From Coptis chinensis (taxonomy: Eukaryota; Streptophyta; Magnoliopsida; Ranunculales; Ranunculaceae), in NCBI GenBank assembly GCA_015680905.1, contig CM027381.1, forward strand, positions 71,475,501 to 71,539,500: 64,000 bases of DNA, given 5' to 3'. The position numbers were made by a program, and so were the translations under genes. Positions 46,789 to 58,468 of this stretch are shown piece by piece (within the stretch, counting starts at the first letter, position 1; each line of letters begins with the position of its first letter). A model generated the notes under the pieces. That model was not told where the DNA came from. It made no database searches and saw only the letters and a program-made list of their open reading frames with translations.

Positions 46789-48479
46789 TTCTCCGCCCGG
46801 GTGGAAAAGTTATCCTTTTACACCTTACAAAAATAAATCGACACCTATCCAATTATTTCACACCCGAAACGAAGAGTAGTAACGGTGTTAGATAAAGTCT
46901 AACAAAAAAAAAATCATTCCATATCACTAAAAATAAGGAAAACTTCTGTGCGCGGAAAACGGGGAAACAAATCTCCACAGCCTCGCACTCTTCTTCTACT
47001 CTCTATCGGAAAATAGGGGAAAAAAACGAAAGAAAAAGAGGTTTTATTCATACTCCAAAGAAAAGATTTTAATAGCTAGTCACGCTCTGTCTTGCAAGAA
47101 GGTTGCATTACTAATCATATAAGCACTAGCACCGACATAAACTTACTGAACTTGTTCTAGAATATTTACCTGTACCAAGTCTACAGGCAAGGGGAGACTA
47201 CGGAAATTGCAATCAAAAGTAAAATTAGGGTCACACAAAATGGTTGAAAGAATGGAGATGAGGTAACACATGGCGGCCAACATGTTATGCAGCCTACAAC
47301 ATTTACATAAAATAGATGTTCGTTTGAGTTGAAACAAAATGAATGAATATCAAGAGCAAATGTGAGATGTGAAAATCTAGTAGCTTACAAGTTCCTATAT
47401 CTTGTTCATGGGTGAACAAGTTGTAAGACCACTTTGCTTGGCGAGGACGAAAATATTCATGGTTTCCAAGTAACCAGCTGATAAGCTGGTAGCCTCTTAT
47501 TAACCTGAGAAACATCTCTACGTGGTGTCCTCAGTACACAATTTGGGCACAATCATTATTTTTTTTAATGATCATTCTCGTCCGTTTTATTTGTCTGATC
47601 TAAGTAGTACTATGATATTAGGAAAGACCAATCTTTTTGAGTTTAAATTGAAATAAATTTGGTTCCAAAACCAATAATAGTTTGGCATCCCATGATATAA
47701 TATTTCTGGTTCACAGATAGAAAATTCCATAATCCTCCATATCCATCCAGTTCTTTGCAGGCCAGGACTAGCTAGATATTGAAAGAATATGCATGTTGTG
47801 AAAATTCCTGAATGAAAGCAGGCTCTAGATAGTGTACTATAGTTATTTAGCTGGCTATAACTGGCTGAATTTCCCAATGGAACGACCGATGGGGATTACA
47901 TGAGTATCTTGTTTTCTTTAACACCTTGAAAACAAAGACAAAAACCCAAAAGGATAGGCTGGGAAGTCAAATTTCTATTGGGGAATGAAAAACAGGACGT
48001 ATATGAATTATTTGTATTTTGATTACGATTTTATATTTTGTTGAACATTAAAATGACTTGAGTTTGTTTTAGTACTTTAGCAGTAGTGTAGCAAGTAGCA
48101 AGTCACGTCCCTCTCTTAATGGGGAGGTTGCATGTTCCAATGATTTCTGTTGGGTTGTACTGAACCCAAAGCATAACTGAGGTTTATTTTATGGAGAAGA
48201 TCCCACCTCAAAACGTTTGATTCTCTTCATTAAGCCAACTGGTGATTGCAGCAAAGACGCCCCTGAAATTCCGAAGTCTAGAATAATGAGAGAATATAAA
48301 CACTAGCTAGTAGAATCTTCCTTTTTTGTAGTGATTTGTTTTGATTTTTTTAGTCATTTTCTTTTGTTATTAACCTAACACCGTTACTAGCCTTTAGTGT
48401 TGGTGTTAAATAAGGGGACACGTGTCGAAATATTCTTATAAGGTGTAATAGGTGATATTTTCCACCCGGGTGGAGAAGA
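46789..48479. mobile_element. Pack-MULE-like element with ~60-bp TIRs, 1.7 kb
   Basis: The left end reads TTCTCCGCCCGGGTGGAAAA and later ACACCTTA, then TCGACACCTATCC. The right end, reverse-complemented, reads TTCTCCACCCGGGTGGAAAA, ACACCTTA, then TCGACACGTGTCC, in the same order over about 60 bp. No transposase is present. The interior holds a host-like PLAC8 gene fragment with splice sites (minus strand). A 9-bp TSD is not visible, perhaps because the flanks were rearranged. Long TIRs plus a captured gene fit Pack-MULE best. Confidence 0.72.
47170..47515 (-). pseudogene. Captured PLAC8-family fragment (plant cadmium resistance / cell number regulator type)
   Basis: Two exon-like pieces on the minus strand (47,515-47,389 and 47,293-47,170) are joined by a GT-AG intron of 95 bp. 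Across the junction the reading is QAKWSYNLFTHEQDIGT then CCITCWPPCVT. PLAC8 proteins read W(S/T)xGLFDC...GTCCITCWCPCVTFG at this place, with an intron at or near the same point. The second Cys of CWCPC reads Pro here. After PPCVT the family sequence (FGQIAEIVD) is not recovered, so the piece is truncated or frame-shifted. PLAC8/PCR proteins are small membrane proteins in metal transport and organ size; this fragment would not provide that. It lies inside the Pack-MULE. Confidence 0.62.
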
Positions 48480-48487
48480 TCCAGACT

Positions 48488-48800
48488 CTTTTTTTTTATA
48501 TCCAAAATCAATTATGGAACTCATAATACATTATTTGTCATTTAATGGATTATCATAATGGTTGCCAAACATATACATCAAAATTTAGCATTCCATTACC
48601 AATTGATTTGATTTCATAAAAGTCGTCAAACCGTTGTATATACATTTTTTCTATTAGCAAACACCATTATTGAAAATCAAATCAAAATAATTGAAAGTGA
48701 TTAATTAATTAATTAATTAAGTGAGGTTTACACTGTATACAACTTTTGTTTTTGCAAAATAAAGTAATAGAAATTAAAGAGAACGTTGCTCCACGTGAAC
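48488..48800 (+). repeat. 310-bp direct repeat, copy R2 (right of the Pack-MULE)
   Basis: This is the near-identical partner of 46,477-46,786 in the same orientation. It starts about 10 bp after the right TIR of the Pack-MULE-like element and ends GAACGTTGCTCCACGTGA, followed by the LINE tail at 48,819. Its few differences from R1 imply a recent duplication or gene conversion. Confidence 0.92.
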
Positions 48801-48818
48801 TCCAAGAAACACCAAGTA

Positions 48819-49504
48819 ACGAAAACCTCCTAGATTTTAAAGAGAATGTTGTTGGAATTCTAAGTGAATGGAGGGGAGGGGGGTACATATGAATGTTGTT
48901 GTTGCGAGATGTAGTGTTCAGTGTATTTGGATACCACCAGCCATATCCCAAGTGAAACTTAACACTGATAGTGCGGCTAGATAATAAATAGCGTTTCGAG
49001 ACCACAGTGGCAACTTCCTTTACGTTATGGGTGGAGGATTGGGCAACACTACATATTATCTAGCCAAACGCACAACCATAGTTGAACGGGTGGAGGCAGC
49101 CATGGAAAGGGGATGGACTAACCTGTGGGTGGAATCTGACTCATTAGCTGCAGTAATTGTTGCCAACTCATTATCTATGCCATGGGAACTTCTCAACAGA
49201 TGGAAACTATGCTCTCGAGTTTGTTCTTCCTTGAGAGTAACCCATACTTGGAGAGAAGCCAACCTAGCGGCTGACATCATTGCTAAAAGGCTTCTCGATT
49301 GGTTAACAATGAGATCATATTTTGTAACAACATAACCCTATGGATATAGAAATGGGAGATGCCTAATGGTTTGTATGTGCGACATGTATGAGTGACTATG
49401 GGGCATTAGCGATGCCTAGAAAACTTGTAATTTTTTCCATTCTTTTTAATATATTTTTAACTAATTACCAAGCCAAAAATAATTAAAAAAAAAAATACCC
49501 TCCC
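48819..49504 (+). mobile_element. 5'-truncated LINE tail with RNase H remnant and TSD
   Basis: The reading IPPAISQVKLNTDSAA near 48,933 starts a LINE-type RNase H. GWTNLWVESDSLAAVIVANS (49,110) and THTWREANLAADIIAKRL (49,240) follow. A short A-rich tail lies at about 49,481-49,494. AGAAACACCAAGTA at 48,805-48,818 and AGAAAACACCAAGTA at 49,505-49,519 flank it, differing by one A, a typical 14-15-bp LINE TSD. The reverse transcriptase and endonuclease are absent. Stops occur at the start of the RNase H. Confidence 0.88.
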
Positions 49505-49519
49505 AGAAAACACCAAGTA

Positions 49520-49871
49520 TTAAAAAACCATTTTCTCATTTCTTCTTCCCTCCACCTTCTTCCTCTTCTAATATTTTTACTATTATTTTTTTATTTCTTT
49601 ATTCACATTCTAAGAACTGAAAATGAGATTAAAGAACTAACTACAATAGTAAATTCTTTAAACATCCACTTATACTTTTTTTTTAAAACAAACAAAACTC
49701 GAAAGTTCTAACTAATTTCTACCACTATCTTTATAATTAATGTTTGCTAGATATCAGCTCATGCCTAGCTAAAAAGTTGTAATGTAGCATGCCAAAGTGG
49801 TAATGGAGTAGGAAAATCTAACATCTAGGTTTTTATCCAAGTTTTTAGTTGACAATTGTATTGAGCTTATC
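49520..49871. other. AT-rich intergenic DNA
   Basis: Pyrimidine-rich at first (TTTCTTCTTCCCTCC...), then plain AT-rich. Nothing is recognised. Confidence 0.45.
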
Positions 49872-51835
49872 TATAACGCTCCCTATTTTTTTTTTATTAA
49901 ATATATATAAAGTTTAATAATAATAAATAAATAAATAAATAAATAAAAAGATAAAAATAAAAATAAAGATAAAAAGATAAAAACGTGGGAAGTCGGATGA
50001 GTAGTTGCTAGAAATAAGGGATGGGGGTCGGGTGTTTTGGTTTTTGCCGAACCCTATTATTTCTTTTGGAAAAACAAAACAAAAGGAGAGAACCAAAAAG
50101 AAATAGAAAGAGAGGTAAATAGGGAAAAGAGAAGGAGTGTTTACTGCCTTGAGAGTGGTAAAGAGAAGGTTTCGAAAGAGGAAGACTATCTTAATGCCGG
50201 TTTTCGAGTTTGTTACGCAAACAAACGTTTTCGCTTTTCGATTAATTCTGGTGAGTAGTATAAATTTTATTCCTTTTAAATCTTAATAGATTACCAACTG
50301 ATTTTATTAGTTAATGGTTTAAGTTAGTTTATTTGGAACTATAAGATGAATATATATTAAGTTGCTTAAAGCCATGTATAATATACTGACGCCAGGCCAA
50401 GATTTAGTTTTGAATGATGGGTTTCTTGAGTATGCGTAGATGTTTGATGGTAATAGTGTGGAAGTCTTGAATAGCTTGAAGTAACATATGGATAGCTATA
50501 TAAATGTATGAGAAGTTTGGGTTTTGTGTTATTGATGTTTGATGTTCAAGAGTCCTTCTGCTATATATATATGGTTGCATGCAGTCTGTGAGTTATCAGT
50601 TGTTTTAATGAACTTCCCAAATTCTTAAAAAATATGGTAATAGGCGGTTAAGTTATCGATTTTGGAATTTGTCTAATATAAGGGTAGCTACAGACGCCAA
50701 GCTTCTTTTTATTTTCTGATTTCATATTGTGATGAGTATATTTACTTAGTGCCAAACCAGTTGTTTTAAATTGACTTAAAGTACTTTGGTTGTCAGAAGA
50801 TGAGATTTTCAATTGTAGTGGTATGGATATAACTATTGATGGTCTACAGGGCTTTGATTGGTTTGAACTGCCTTAGATATATATACGAGAAGTTTTGTTT
50901 TTTTGCTACTGACGAAATTTACTCTATAGTTTAATTTTATGCATGACTAAATTGCCTTGAAGTGTCTTAAATAAATGAGAAGTACATGTTGGAATTGCTA
51001 AGAAATGTTAATTTGATTATAGCTACTGGCTCCAAGGTTATCTAGTGATATGTGTCTTCATGGAAATATAACTATGGAAGTGGGTAAACAGTTAGTCAGT
51101 GATTGAATTGAAGTATATGTTAGAGTTTGGTTTATTTTCATTAAAGTTCGGTTATAACTATTGGTGATATGCATAACCATTGCTTATGTTCAAGCCTAAG
51201 TTTTTCCCTGACTTTGATTTTGAGCTAATCTTGAGTGTTGCTTGAATTTTATTATGGACTTTGTTAAAACATAAAAAACCATGTTCCTAGCTTGAGTATA
51301 CTTTCTAAAGCAAGAAGTTTTTCTTCATTTTATTGTGAGTGTGAAAAGTTCGGCAATCGACAAGATACCGTCAAAAATCTGTCTTCTGAAAATCAGGATC
51401 TGTACCTGTATTGGAATTGAGTTTTCACACAGTTAGGGTCAGATTCAAACTCTTGCCAAAACATGAAAAAGTGAGTTTTCTGAGTCTTCTTTCCAACCCA
51501 ATTGGCCTCGTCCCATTCTGAGGTCTGTGGAGGTAGATATGATGTCTGGACGTTTAGTTGATAGAAAATAGTGCGTCAAAAATCAGTTTCTGCGCAGTGT
51601 GTTCAAGTCCAGTTTTAATTTAGTTAGAGTTTGAACTAGATTTTTACGAAAACATAAGAAAGTAAGATCTGAAAGTCTTCTTTCTATTCCAATTGGCCTC
51701 ATCGCATTTCGAGGCCCGTGGAATTAATTATGATGTCTAGAAGTTTGACTGGTAGAAAACAGTGCGTCAGAAATCAGTTTCTATGCATTGTGTTCGAGCC
51801 TAGTTTGACTGTGTTGCAAGTAGTCGAACTCTTGT
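49872..51835 (+). mobile_element. LTR segment (gypsy type), left part
   Basis: It begins TATAACGCTCCC, like the solo LTR at 42,314, then an AATA/ATAAA-rich stretch and an AG-rich stretch leading to TCTGGTGAGTAG, which also occurs early in that LTR. Near the right end is a ~191-bp tandem repeat (GTCTTCTTTCC... at 51,484 and 51,675, with an older copy before it). It is cut off where an inverted LTR of a related family begins at 51,836. No coding region. Confidence 0.6.
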
Positions 51836-54240
51836 TGTCACAACTCGAATTTCTAAACAATTACAAAGTGAATATTTGAAATATAAATATCTCAAATATC
51901 GCTATGTTCAATTCTCTAAAAACTCAGGCTATGACGGGGTGGATACAACACATGCCAAAACCGAAAACCCACATCATAAAAGAATCAACTTAAATTAAAT
52001 AAACCCAAGAATTTTTCACCATCACTTTATTAAGCTATCTTCCGTCCAAACAAAATATCAAACAAACTCTAAGAATAAAAGTCCTCACTACCATGTTCTC
52101 ATGTCATGCTGAAAATGTAAACTACGTTATTACATCCTTCCAATAAGAATCGAACCTAATAAAAAAACTAAAGGACTGCTCCAGGCAAAAATCCAAATCA
52201 CACGCCGTGGTTCCACTGCTTTCCACCTATGTTCCCAAGAACACACCCACGTTTCCAAAACAAAGCAAACATGGGTCAGCAAAATGGAATTTGTTGGTAT
52301 GAGTAGACTAACAACATAAAATCATTTCCAGATTTAACTATCCAACAAACACTTTATATGTACCCATATCTTAATCATTCTCAGCTTGGAAGACAGGTAG
52401 TTCCGTCATTTCAACCGGCATAGTTTCTTCCCAAGCACGACTTCCATTCTATTAACTCATTATAATAACTCATTTTAATAACTAAGTAATTGAATTAAAT
52501 CTTACCGATATCCACTTTTGTATAAGGGTAGGACCGCGTCCCTACACAAAATATTATTAAGTCCTACCTTCCTGCAAATGGAAGTTAGGAATTCTGAATA
52601 ACCATATGTAGATATCCTATCAGTATTCAAATGTAAATCCAAGCACACCCGTACAATCAAATCAATTTCTCTTATTAATTAATCAATTACTTTTCTTATA
52701 CACCCACCTTTTAGTACCTACTCCACGATTTGCATTCCACACATTTGCCAAATCATACATTCCTGTGTGCCTCTCTTCCACCGAATACCACAATATCATA
52801 GCCATCTCTGGGCTTTCATATACATATTTCACAGCCTCTTTGGGCATAAAACTCAGGTCATTCATGGCACATTCAATGAATACCTTAGGTCATTCCCGAT
52901 ACATTCAAGGAATATCTATCATATCACTAACAGGCCATTCATGGCACATTCAATGAATGACCTATGTCATTTCCGCCACATTCAAGGAATATCCAACCCT
53001 ACATTCCCGTACACTCAAGGAATACAACTAACTCGCAAGGCGAATACCTTAGTTCCTCTCTAGGGCAGTCCAAACAATCTGGTCATTCATGGCATATTCA
53101 ATGAATACCCAGGTCATTCATGGCACAGTCAATGAATACCCTTTATAATGCTAACGGACCATTTATGGCACATTCTATAAATGCCCACCTAGCATATGAC
53201 ATCATCAGTCATAAAATCTCATTTCCAAAACTTGAGGCGTTGAGAGTTCTAAAGGGTGTGGTAAATTTGTTTACACATTATTAAACTTTATTGTATATAT
53301 TATTTCAGAAAACGGAGGAGTATCTTGTTTCACGTATTATTGTTTACACGTTATTAATTAAATTGATGTCTAAGTGTCATAGCATCGTATATCATAAAAG
53401 ACTGAAATATCACATATTAGTTAATACACGTACACACGTATATATATAAATGTCTTAGCCTAAAGCCAAGCACGCTAATAGCCCTAGACTTATCATAATA
53501 GACCTAATCTTAGCCAAGTCAAAGGTCAAATGGGGTCAACTGGTCAAAGTCAACCTTGGTCAACAGTCAAAGTCAACTTGCCAAGGGTCAACAGCAGTCA
53601 ACCAGTCCTAAACTCATCTAACCCAAAAGCCCAAAGACTAAGGCCCAAATTCTAAAACTTAAGTCCAAAAGTGAAATCTAAAATTTTAAAACATTCAAGC
53701 CCACCTACTGATTCGGCCCAAGTCCAACAACAAAAGAATTTTGCTGGTCATCTTCTTCCTCCCTCACCAGCGCCTCCACCACCACAGCAGCCACCACTCG
53801 CCACCACTATTAAACCACTCGGTTTTAACCCTTACAAAAACCCAATATGCCTATACCACAAAATCGTGATTCCCTCCCTTCTCAAAAATCGCATTTTGGC
53901 GGCCATTAATGCTTCTTCAAGCTTCAATTGCCCCTTCTCCAGCACCCATTCTAACATCAAATACTACCCTCAAATCAACACATTTAAAAAAACCCAACAA
54001 CAAGAGTTCAAACCAAATTAAACAGGACAGGCGTCGCCATTAACAGATTCTTCAAAGCTTCGACAGCCCACATCTCACTACACAAACAATCATAGTCAAT
54101 TCAAAATAAAAACGCATATATAACTACCTAGTTTGACCACAACATTTACAGTAACCATTAATCAATTTATGTACTTGTATGAACCAAAACTCTCAACTTA
54201 CAATAACTCACTCTCCTTTCTCACTCTCTCTCTCTCTTTC
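51836..54240 (-). mobile_element. LTR segment in minus orientation, same family as 42,314-45,428
   Basis: It opens TGTCACAACTCG. The reverse complement of its first ~180 bp matches the last ~180 bp of the solo LTR (ATGTGGGTTTT, TGTTGTATCC, CATAGCCTG, GAGATATTTATATTTCAAAT). Further matches in inverse order are the GAATGTGGCGGAAATGAC and TTCCTCTCTAGGG block (52,960-53,080), the TTGAC/GTCAA-rich part (53,515-53,605) and the GCCCAAAG block. Its other end could not be fixed; homology fades by about 54,200. No coding region. Confidence 0.75.
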
Positions 54241-55224
54241 TTTTCTTGTCTTCCTTTTTCTTTCTTTCCCCTTCACTCTTCCGGCCCCACTTTCTCTATC
54301 TCTATCTTCTTCTTCTTATACCCCTTCCCCTTTGGATATCGATCGTTCATCTGTCCTCTCATCTGATGATTACCTTTTCTGCCGTACATATGCCACGTCC
54401 GCGGTCTAGGGTTCCGCAGCTAGGTTTCCCTGCTCTCCGAGTTATTTTATTAAGATGCATACCATTCTTCGTCTCGCTGACTTGGTCTCCTTCCCTTTAC
54501 TGGGTCGCCCAATCCGGATCGTCCATCTCTCCTTCCATCCATTGGTGCATCTTATAGCCGTACCAGTGCCACGTTCGTGGTCTAGGGTTTCGCGGACATG
54601 ATCCCATACTCCCTAGCCTTCCCTGTTACACCCCCTTTTTGTCTTTGACCCAGTCCACTATTCTATAACGGGCTACTACAAATGCCCCTTCTCGATTTTG
54701 CGGCCATATAATTGGCCCGGGATCGAGAACTTCCATCACTTTGTATCCTTTCCATCTAATATTCGTCCTCATTGATATGCGTGTGATGTGACAGGTACTC
54801 ATCACTCACGTTTTTTGGCAGCTCCTCATTTCCTGTGTTCTTACATGTCACCCTTTGGCTGGACCCCCTGCCGATGCTTCGATTTCATCACCACCCTAAA
54901 ATGACCCTTTTATCCTCGGCCTATTTAAACCCCACTCCTTCTTCTTCTTCCCTCACTTTATTTTCTTTTTCATTGTCTCTTCTTCTTCCCTCACCTTGCT
55001 CCAGCCCTTCATTTTCCTCTCCTCCGATCCTTCAGCAGTTTGTTTGCGCTTCATAATAGTGGTCTCTTCGACACCTCTCTTTGCTTCCAGACACCTTCCA
55101 CGAGCTCACCATCTCTCTCACCCCTTGATTTGTATGTTTTCTAGGCCCTCTCTCCTTTAGTTTGAACCTTTTTTTTTTTTTTTGAAGTAGTTCAACCTCT
55201 AGAATCTATTCATCTCCCTTTTCG
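54241..55224 (+). other. Pyrimidine-rich upstream region of the antisense ORF
   Basis: CT-rich DNA with a direct repeat GCCACGT(C/T)CG(C/T)GGTCTAGGGTT near 54,391 and 54,567. TGTTACACCCCC at 54,624 could be an LTR edge. A TATA-like CTATTTAAACC lies near 54,920. These are consistent with a promoter for the plus-strand ORF at 55,225 and perhaps with part of the element's 3' LTR, but LTR limits were not established. Confidence 0.4.
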
Positions 55225-57539
55225 ATGTCGGACCGTGAATCCGGCGGCTATTCCTCTTCCCGATCCGCAAGTGTAGTATCTCCCCCTCCTCCTGCCTCCA
55301 CTGCGGTACCCTCCACTTCCGGTCGTCTCGCCCCTTTATTGCCACCTCCCCCTCGGTCTCGTAGACCTAATTTAGATGCAATTAGAGCCACCTACGGCGT
55401 CCCAGCCGATGTAATGTTGGAGCACACGTCCTCTGTCACACACTATCCACACTTAGTTCCCCGCCGTCCGAGCTCCCTTGTTATTACTGTAGTCCAAATT
55501 ATTGCCGGTCTACGGCTTCCCCTCACTCTCCTGGATGTCAAAGTTTGTAACCATTTTAACATTCCCCCTTGCCAAAGCATAGGAAATTTCTGGCGAATAA
55601 TGTATGCCGCGAACTCTTATAATAGGGCAGGGGAACCCAAAATCACAAGCCGCGATATCTACTCTCACTATTACCTCAAAACCAGCACCAAAGACGTCAG
55701 CATAGGGTACCAGTCTTTCTGTGTACTCCCCAAGAAACAATCTTTTGTCCTTAGGGTTACCACTTCAGACAAAGTATGGCACCACTATCCGCTATATGTA
55801 TCAGGAAACTTTCTGTCCGCGGACATTCCCTCCTCCCTAACTCTTAATTACCTCACTTTCCGATTTCGTGGTGAGTATCGCAGTTCTTTCCTCATTTCTT
55901 GATGTGTTTTCCATTTTGTCCACTAAACCGTGATTGTTCTTATTTGCAGGTTGGCAGCCAGACTCTAAATCCAGGATCTATGCTAGCATCTCTTGTCCTA
56001 TCTTTGCCCGGCGCCGCGACCTTGGTTCTGCCCAGGCTGATCTCCTAGGTATACATCCCACCACCACTACTCCCTTATTGCCCATCCCCGATCTCAACAC
56101 TTTTCGCGGCTTATCAGGTCCCTTTTTCCGTCCTCCCCCTCCCAAGGAGCGAAAACCCCAAGCGTCTCCTCCTCCAAAGAAGAGATCTCGCACCCATAAT
56201 TCTCATCGCCATCCTCCCCGAACCTCCTCACACTCGCCCCCTCCCTTGACTCTCAAGACCCTTCCCTCTACTCTGCTCCCGAAGACGTCCCTTCTTACCG
56301 CTCTATCTCTCATTGGGACGATCAGTACGCCTCGATCTCCCTGCTCCCCTCCTGAAGACATGGATGTCCACAAGCAAAAATTGTTTGACAGTGATTCTGA
56401 CGATGATGTGAAGGAGGTTCCTTCCACAGAAAAGCGGGCACCTATCGACCAGCCACCATCCAAGAAGCCATGGACCTCAACATCCGAAGAGCCCGCCCCT
56501 ACCACTCAACAGGCCGGCCTCCATATCTGAGGAACAAGCCCCTAACTCTTCACCCCCTCACCCTGCTGTCTCCTCCCCCCGCACACGCCGACCTGGCAAA
56601 GAACCAACTCAGTCTACCGCCCCAGCATCCGCACTTGTAACTGCAGAGGACTTATGTCCCATATTCAAGGTGCGCGACCGTAGGGTGAATATAGCGGACT
56701 CCGCTCTGGACAATGTCGTTGTAGCCTCCTCCTTGTTTTACAATGCTCACCTGCCCAAGGACATAGCCTACGCAAATGGGGGTTCGTTCGACCAGCACCA
56801 CACTTCGTTGTACACCAACTGGGAAAGGGTACAACTTTCTCTCTCTATTTTTTTTTTATCCATCTTCCTCTTTGACCTCCAGGTGAGCCTGGACATCTCC
56901 TTTATGATCCGCGGCCTGTTCAGTGCCAAGACTAAGGTGACAGCCTTAGAGCAAGAACTTAACGGCCCAGCTGGCTTAAGAGCTGCCTATGCCAGACTTC
57001 AATCAAATCTGGCTGCTGCTAATTTGGCCAAAGTCAAGGCACAGGATGAACTCAAGTCTGCGGAGTCATCTCATGGATGATACATGGATACGGTCAATGA
57101 GCGCCTGAGTCGTCAAAGGGAAACGTTCCTCCAACAACACCAGCTCAACTTGGACGCCCTCACCCTACAGCACCAGAAGACTGTGGACGTCCTCAGGCAG
57201 ACCCATAAGGATGATACCACCAAGCTGCTGGAGCAGCACCAATCGGACATGACGGTTCTTCGCGACCGCTTCAAGGCCCTGGCTAATAAGAGGGTGGCCA
57301 AGAAGATCCAGGAAGAGCTTGAGCGGCTCACACAGGAAGGCCGCCTTCTCCCCGAAAGACCTGCCACCCCGGTGATCGAATTCCCTAAGATCGCCAGGGA
57401 AGGAGTCTCGGCCCCTGATGTCACTCCCGCAAACCCTATGATGGGAGAAGACCCCTCCCCTGCGACAGCCATTGATGAGACCCCCGCTGCCATTGCTGAA
57501 GGAACTACCGAGGAGATGATTGTTGATGAGTCCACCTAG
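55225..57539 (+). CDS. Antisense extra ORF (aORF) of the Tat element, fossil
   Basis: The reading starts MSDRESGGYSSSRSASVVS. After a Pro/Ser-rich N-terminus it has a folded region (RRPNLDAIRATYGVPADVML; LRLPLTLLDVKVCNHFNIPP; NFWRIMYAANSYNRAG) of the kind annotated in plants as putative gypsy-type transposon protein. An intron with GT-AG ends appears at about 55,872-55,949. The C-terminal part (from ~56,900) is strongly coiled-coil, rich in Gln, Leu and Lys. The function of aORF proteins is unknown. It runs opposite to pol and has its own TATA-like box upstream. It is in several open pieces and counts as part of the fossil element. Confidence 0.7.
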
Positions 57540-57860
57540 GGAATGCCCTAGACCTCTTTTGTATTAAAACCTTGTTACTAACTCGCGATTTGATTCACCC
57601 CATGTTTAGTGATTGTGATGTTTGATTACGCTTGACATGTATGTTGTCTTTTTATCTTCGAGCTTTATCTACTTGTTTGACTTGCAAAGTATACCCCCAT
57701 GTACTTCTCCACACCTCTGGTCAGTCCCTTGCCCTCTCCTTAGCGCATTCCTAAGATTTTCACCCCCGAAGTTTTCCTCATCTCATTAAGGCAATCCGCC
57801 GACTCTACTGAGTTGTGCGGAGTGCCCAGTCAGACGGTGCAGTCAAACGTAGGCCAATTT

Positions 57861-58330
57861 ATTTGCCCCATGTATTTCTTGCATCTCTGATCCGCGGAGG
57901 GTTTATCCCACTCCGTGGGCTCAATCATGCCATGACCTGTTGGAACAACTCATCTTGTTCCAGGCTCCCTCCAGCTCTAGTGTCAGCGAAGGGCTTATCC
58001 CCTCCGCTGCTTCTCCCTCTGACGAGCGTAGCTCTAGTATCAGCGAAGGGATCATCCCCTCTACTGCATCTCCCTCTGATGGGCGTAGAAGCCCGATGGG
58101 GTTACTTTCATTGCCCCATGTGTCTCTTGCATCTTTGATCTCCGGAGGGCTCACCCCGCTCCGCGGGCTCGGTCATCCCATGACCTGCTGGAACAACTCA
58201 TCTTGTTCCAGGCTTCCTCTAGCTCTAGTGTCAGTGAAGGGCTCATTCCCTCCACAGCTTCTCCCTCTGATGGATGTAGAAGCCCAATGGGGTCGCTCTC
58301 ATTGCCCCATGTGTCTCTCAGATCTCTGGT
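57861..58330. repeat. GC-rich tandem repeats between aORF and integrase
   Basis: A unit of roughly 190-250 bp beginning TTGCCCCATGT occurs at 57,861 and 58,113, and starts again at about 58,301. Shared blocks are GCATCT(C/T)TGATC, CCGCGGGCTC or CCGTGGGCTC, CATGACCTG(C/T)TGGAACAACT and TCTAGTGTCAG(C/T)GAAGGGCT. Within a unit, the block CTCTAGT(G/A)TCAGCGAAGGG is itself repeated. Such variable arrays are common between pol and the 3' end in Tat elements. Confidence 0.85.
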
Positions 58331-58468
58331 TCTTTATCCGCATTACTACTTAGACATCACACATAGCAACAAATTTCGTTTCACAAAAGTGCTGTGATTT
58401 TATATTTTCATACAGCTCTAGTCCTTAGCTCTGGACTTTTCTTACATTGCACGGCAACTTCATTACAT

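Noticed and set aside
47587-47877. 96-aa minus-strand ORF in the Pack-MULE-like element
   Set aside because: No recognisable domain. It may be upstream sequence of the captured PLAC8 gene, but this cannot be supported.
46477-48800. R1 and R2 as the two LTRs of a small retroelement
   Set aside because: They lack TG...CA ends, a primer-binding site and a polypurine tract, while the interior has clear TIRs of a DNA transposon.
54133-54557. Three overlapping plus-strand ORFs rich in Ser, Leu and Phe
   Set aside because: They arise from a CT-rich tract in all three frames.
55978-57535. Minus-strand ORFs opposite the antisense ORF
   Set aside because: GC-rich shadows of the plus-strand frame.
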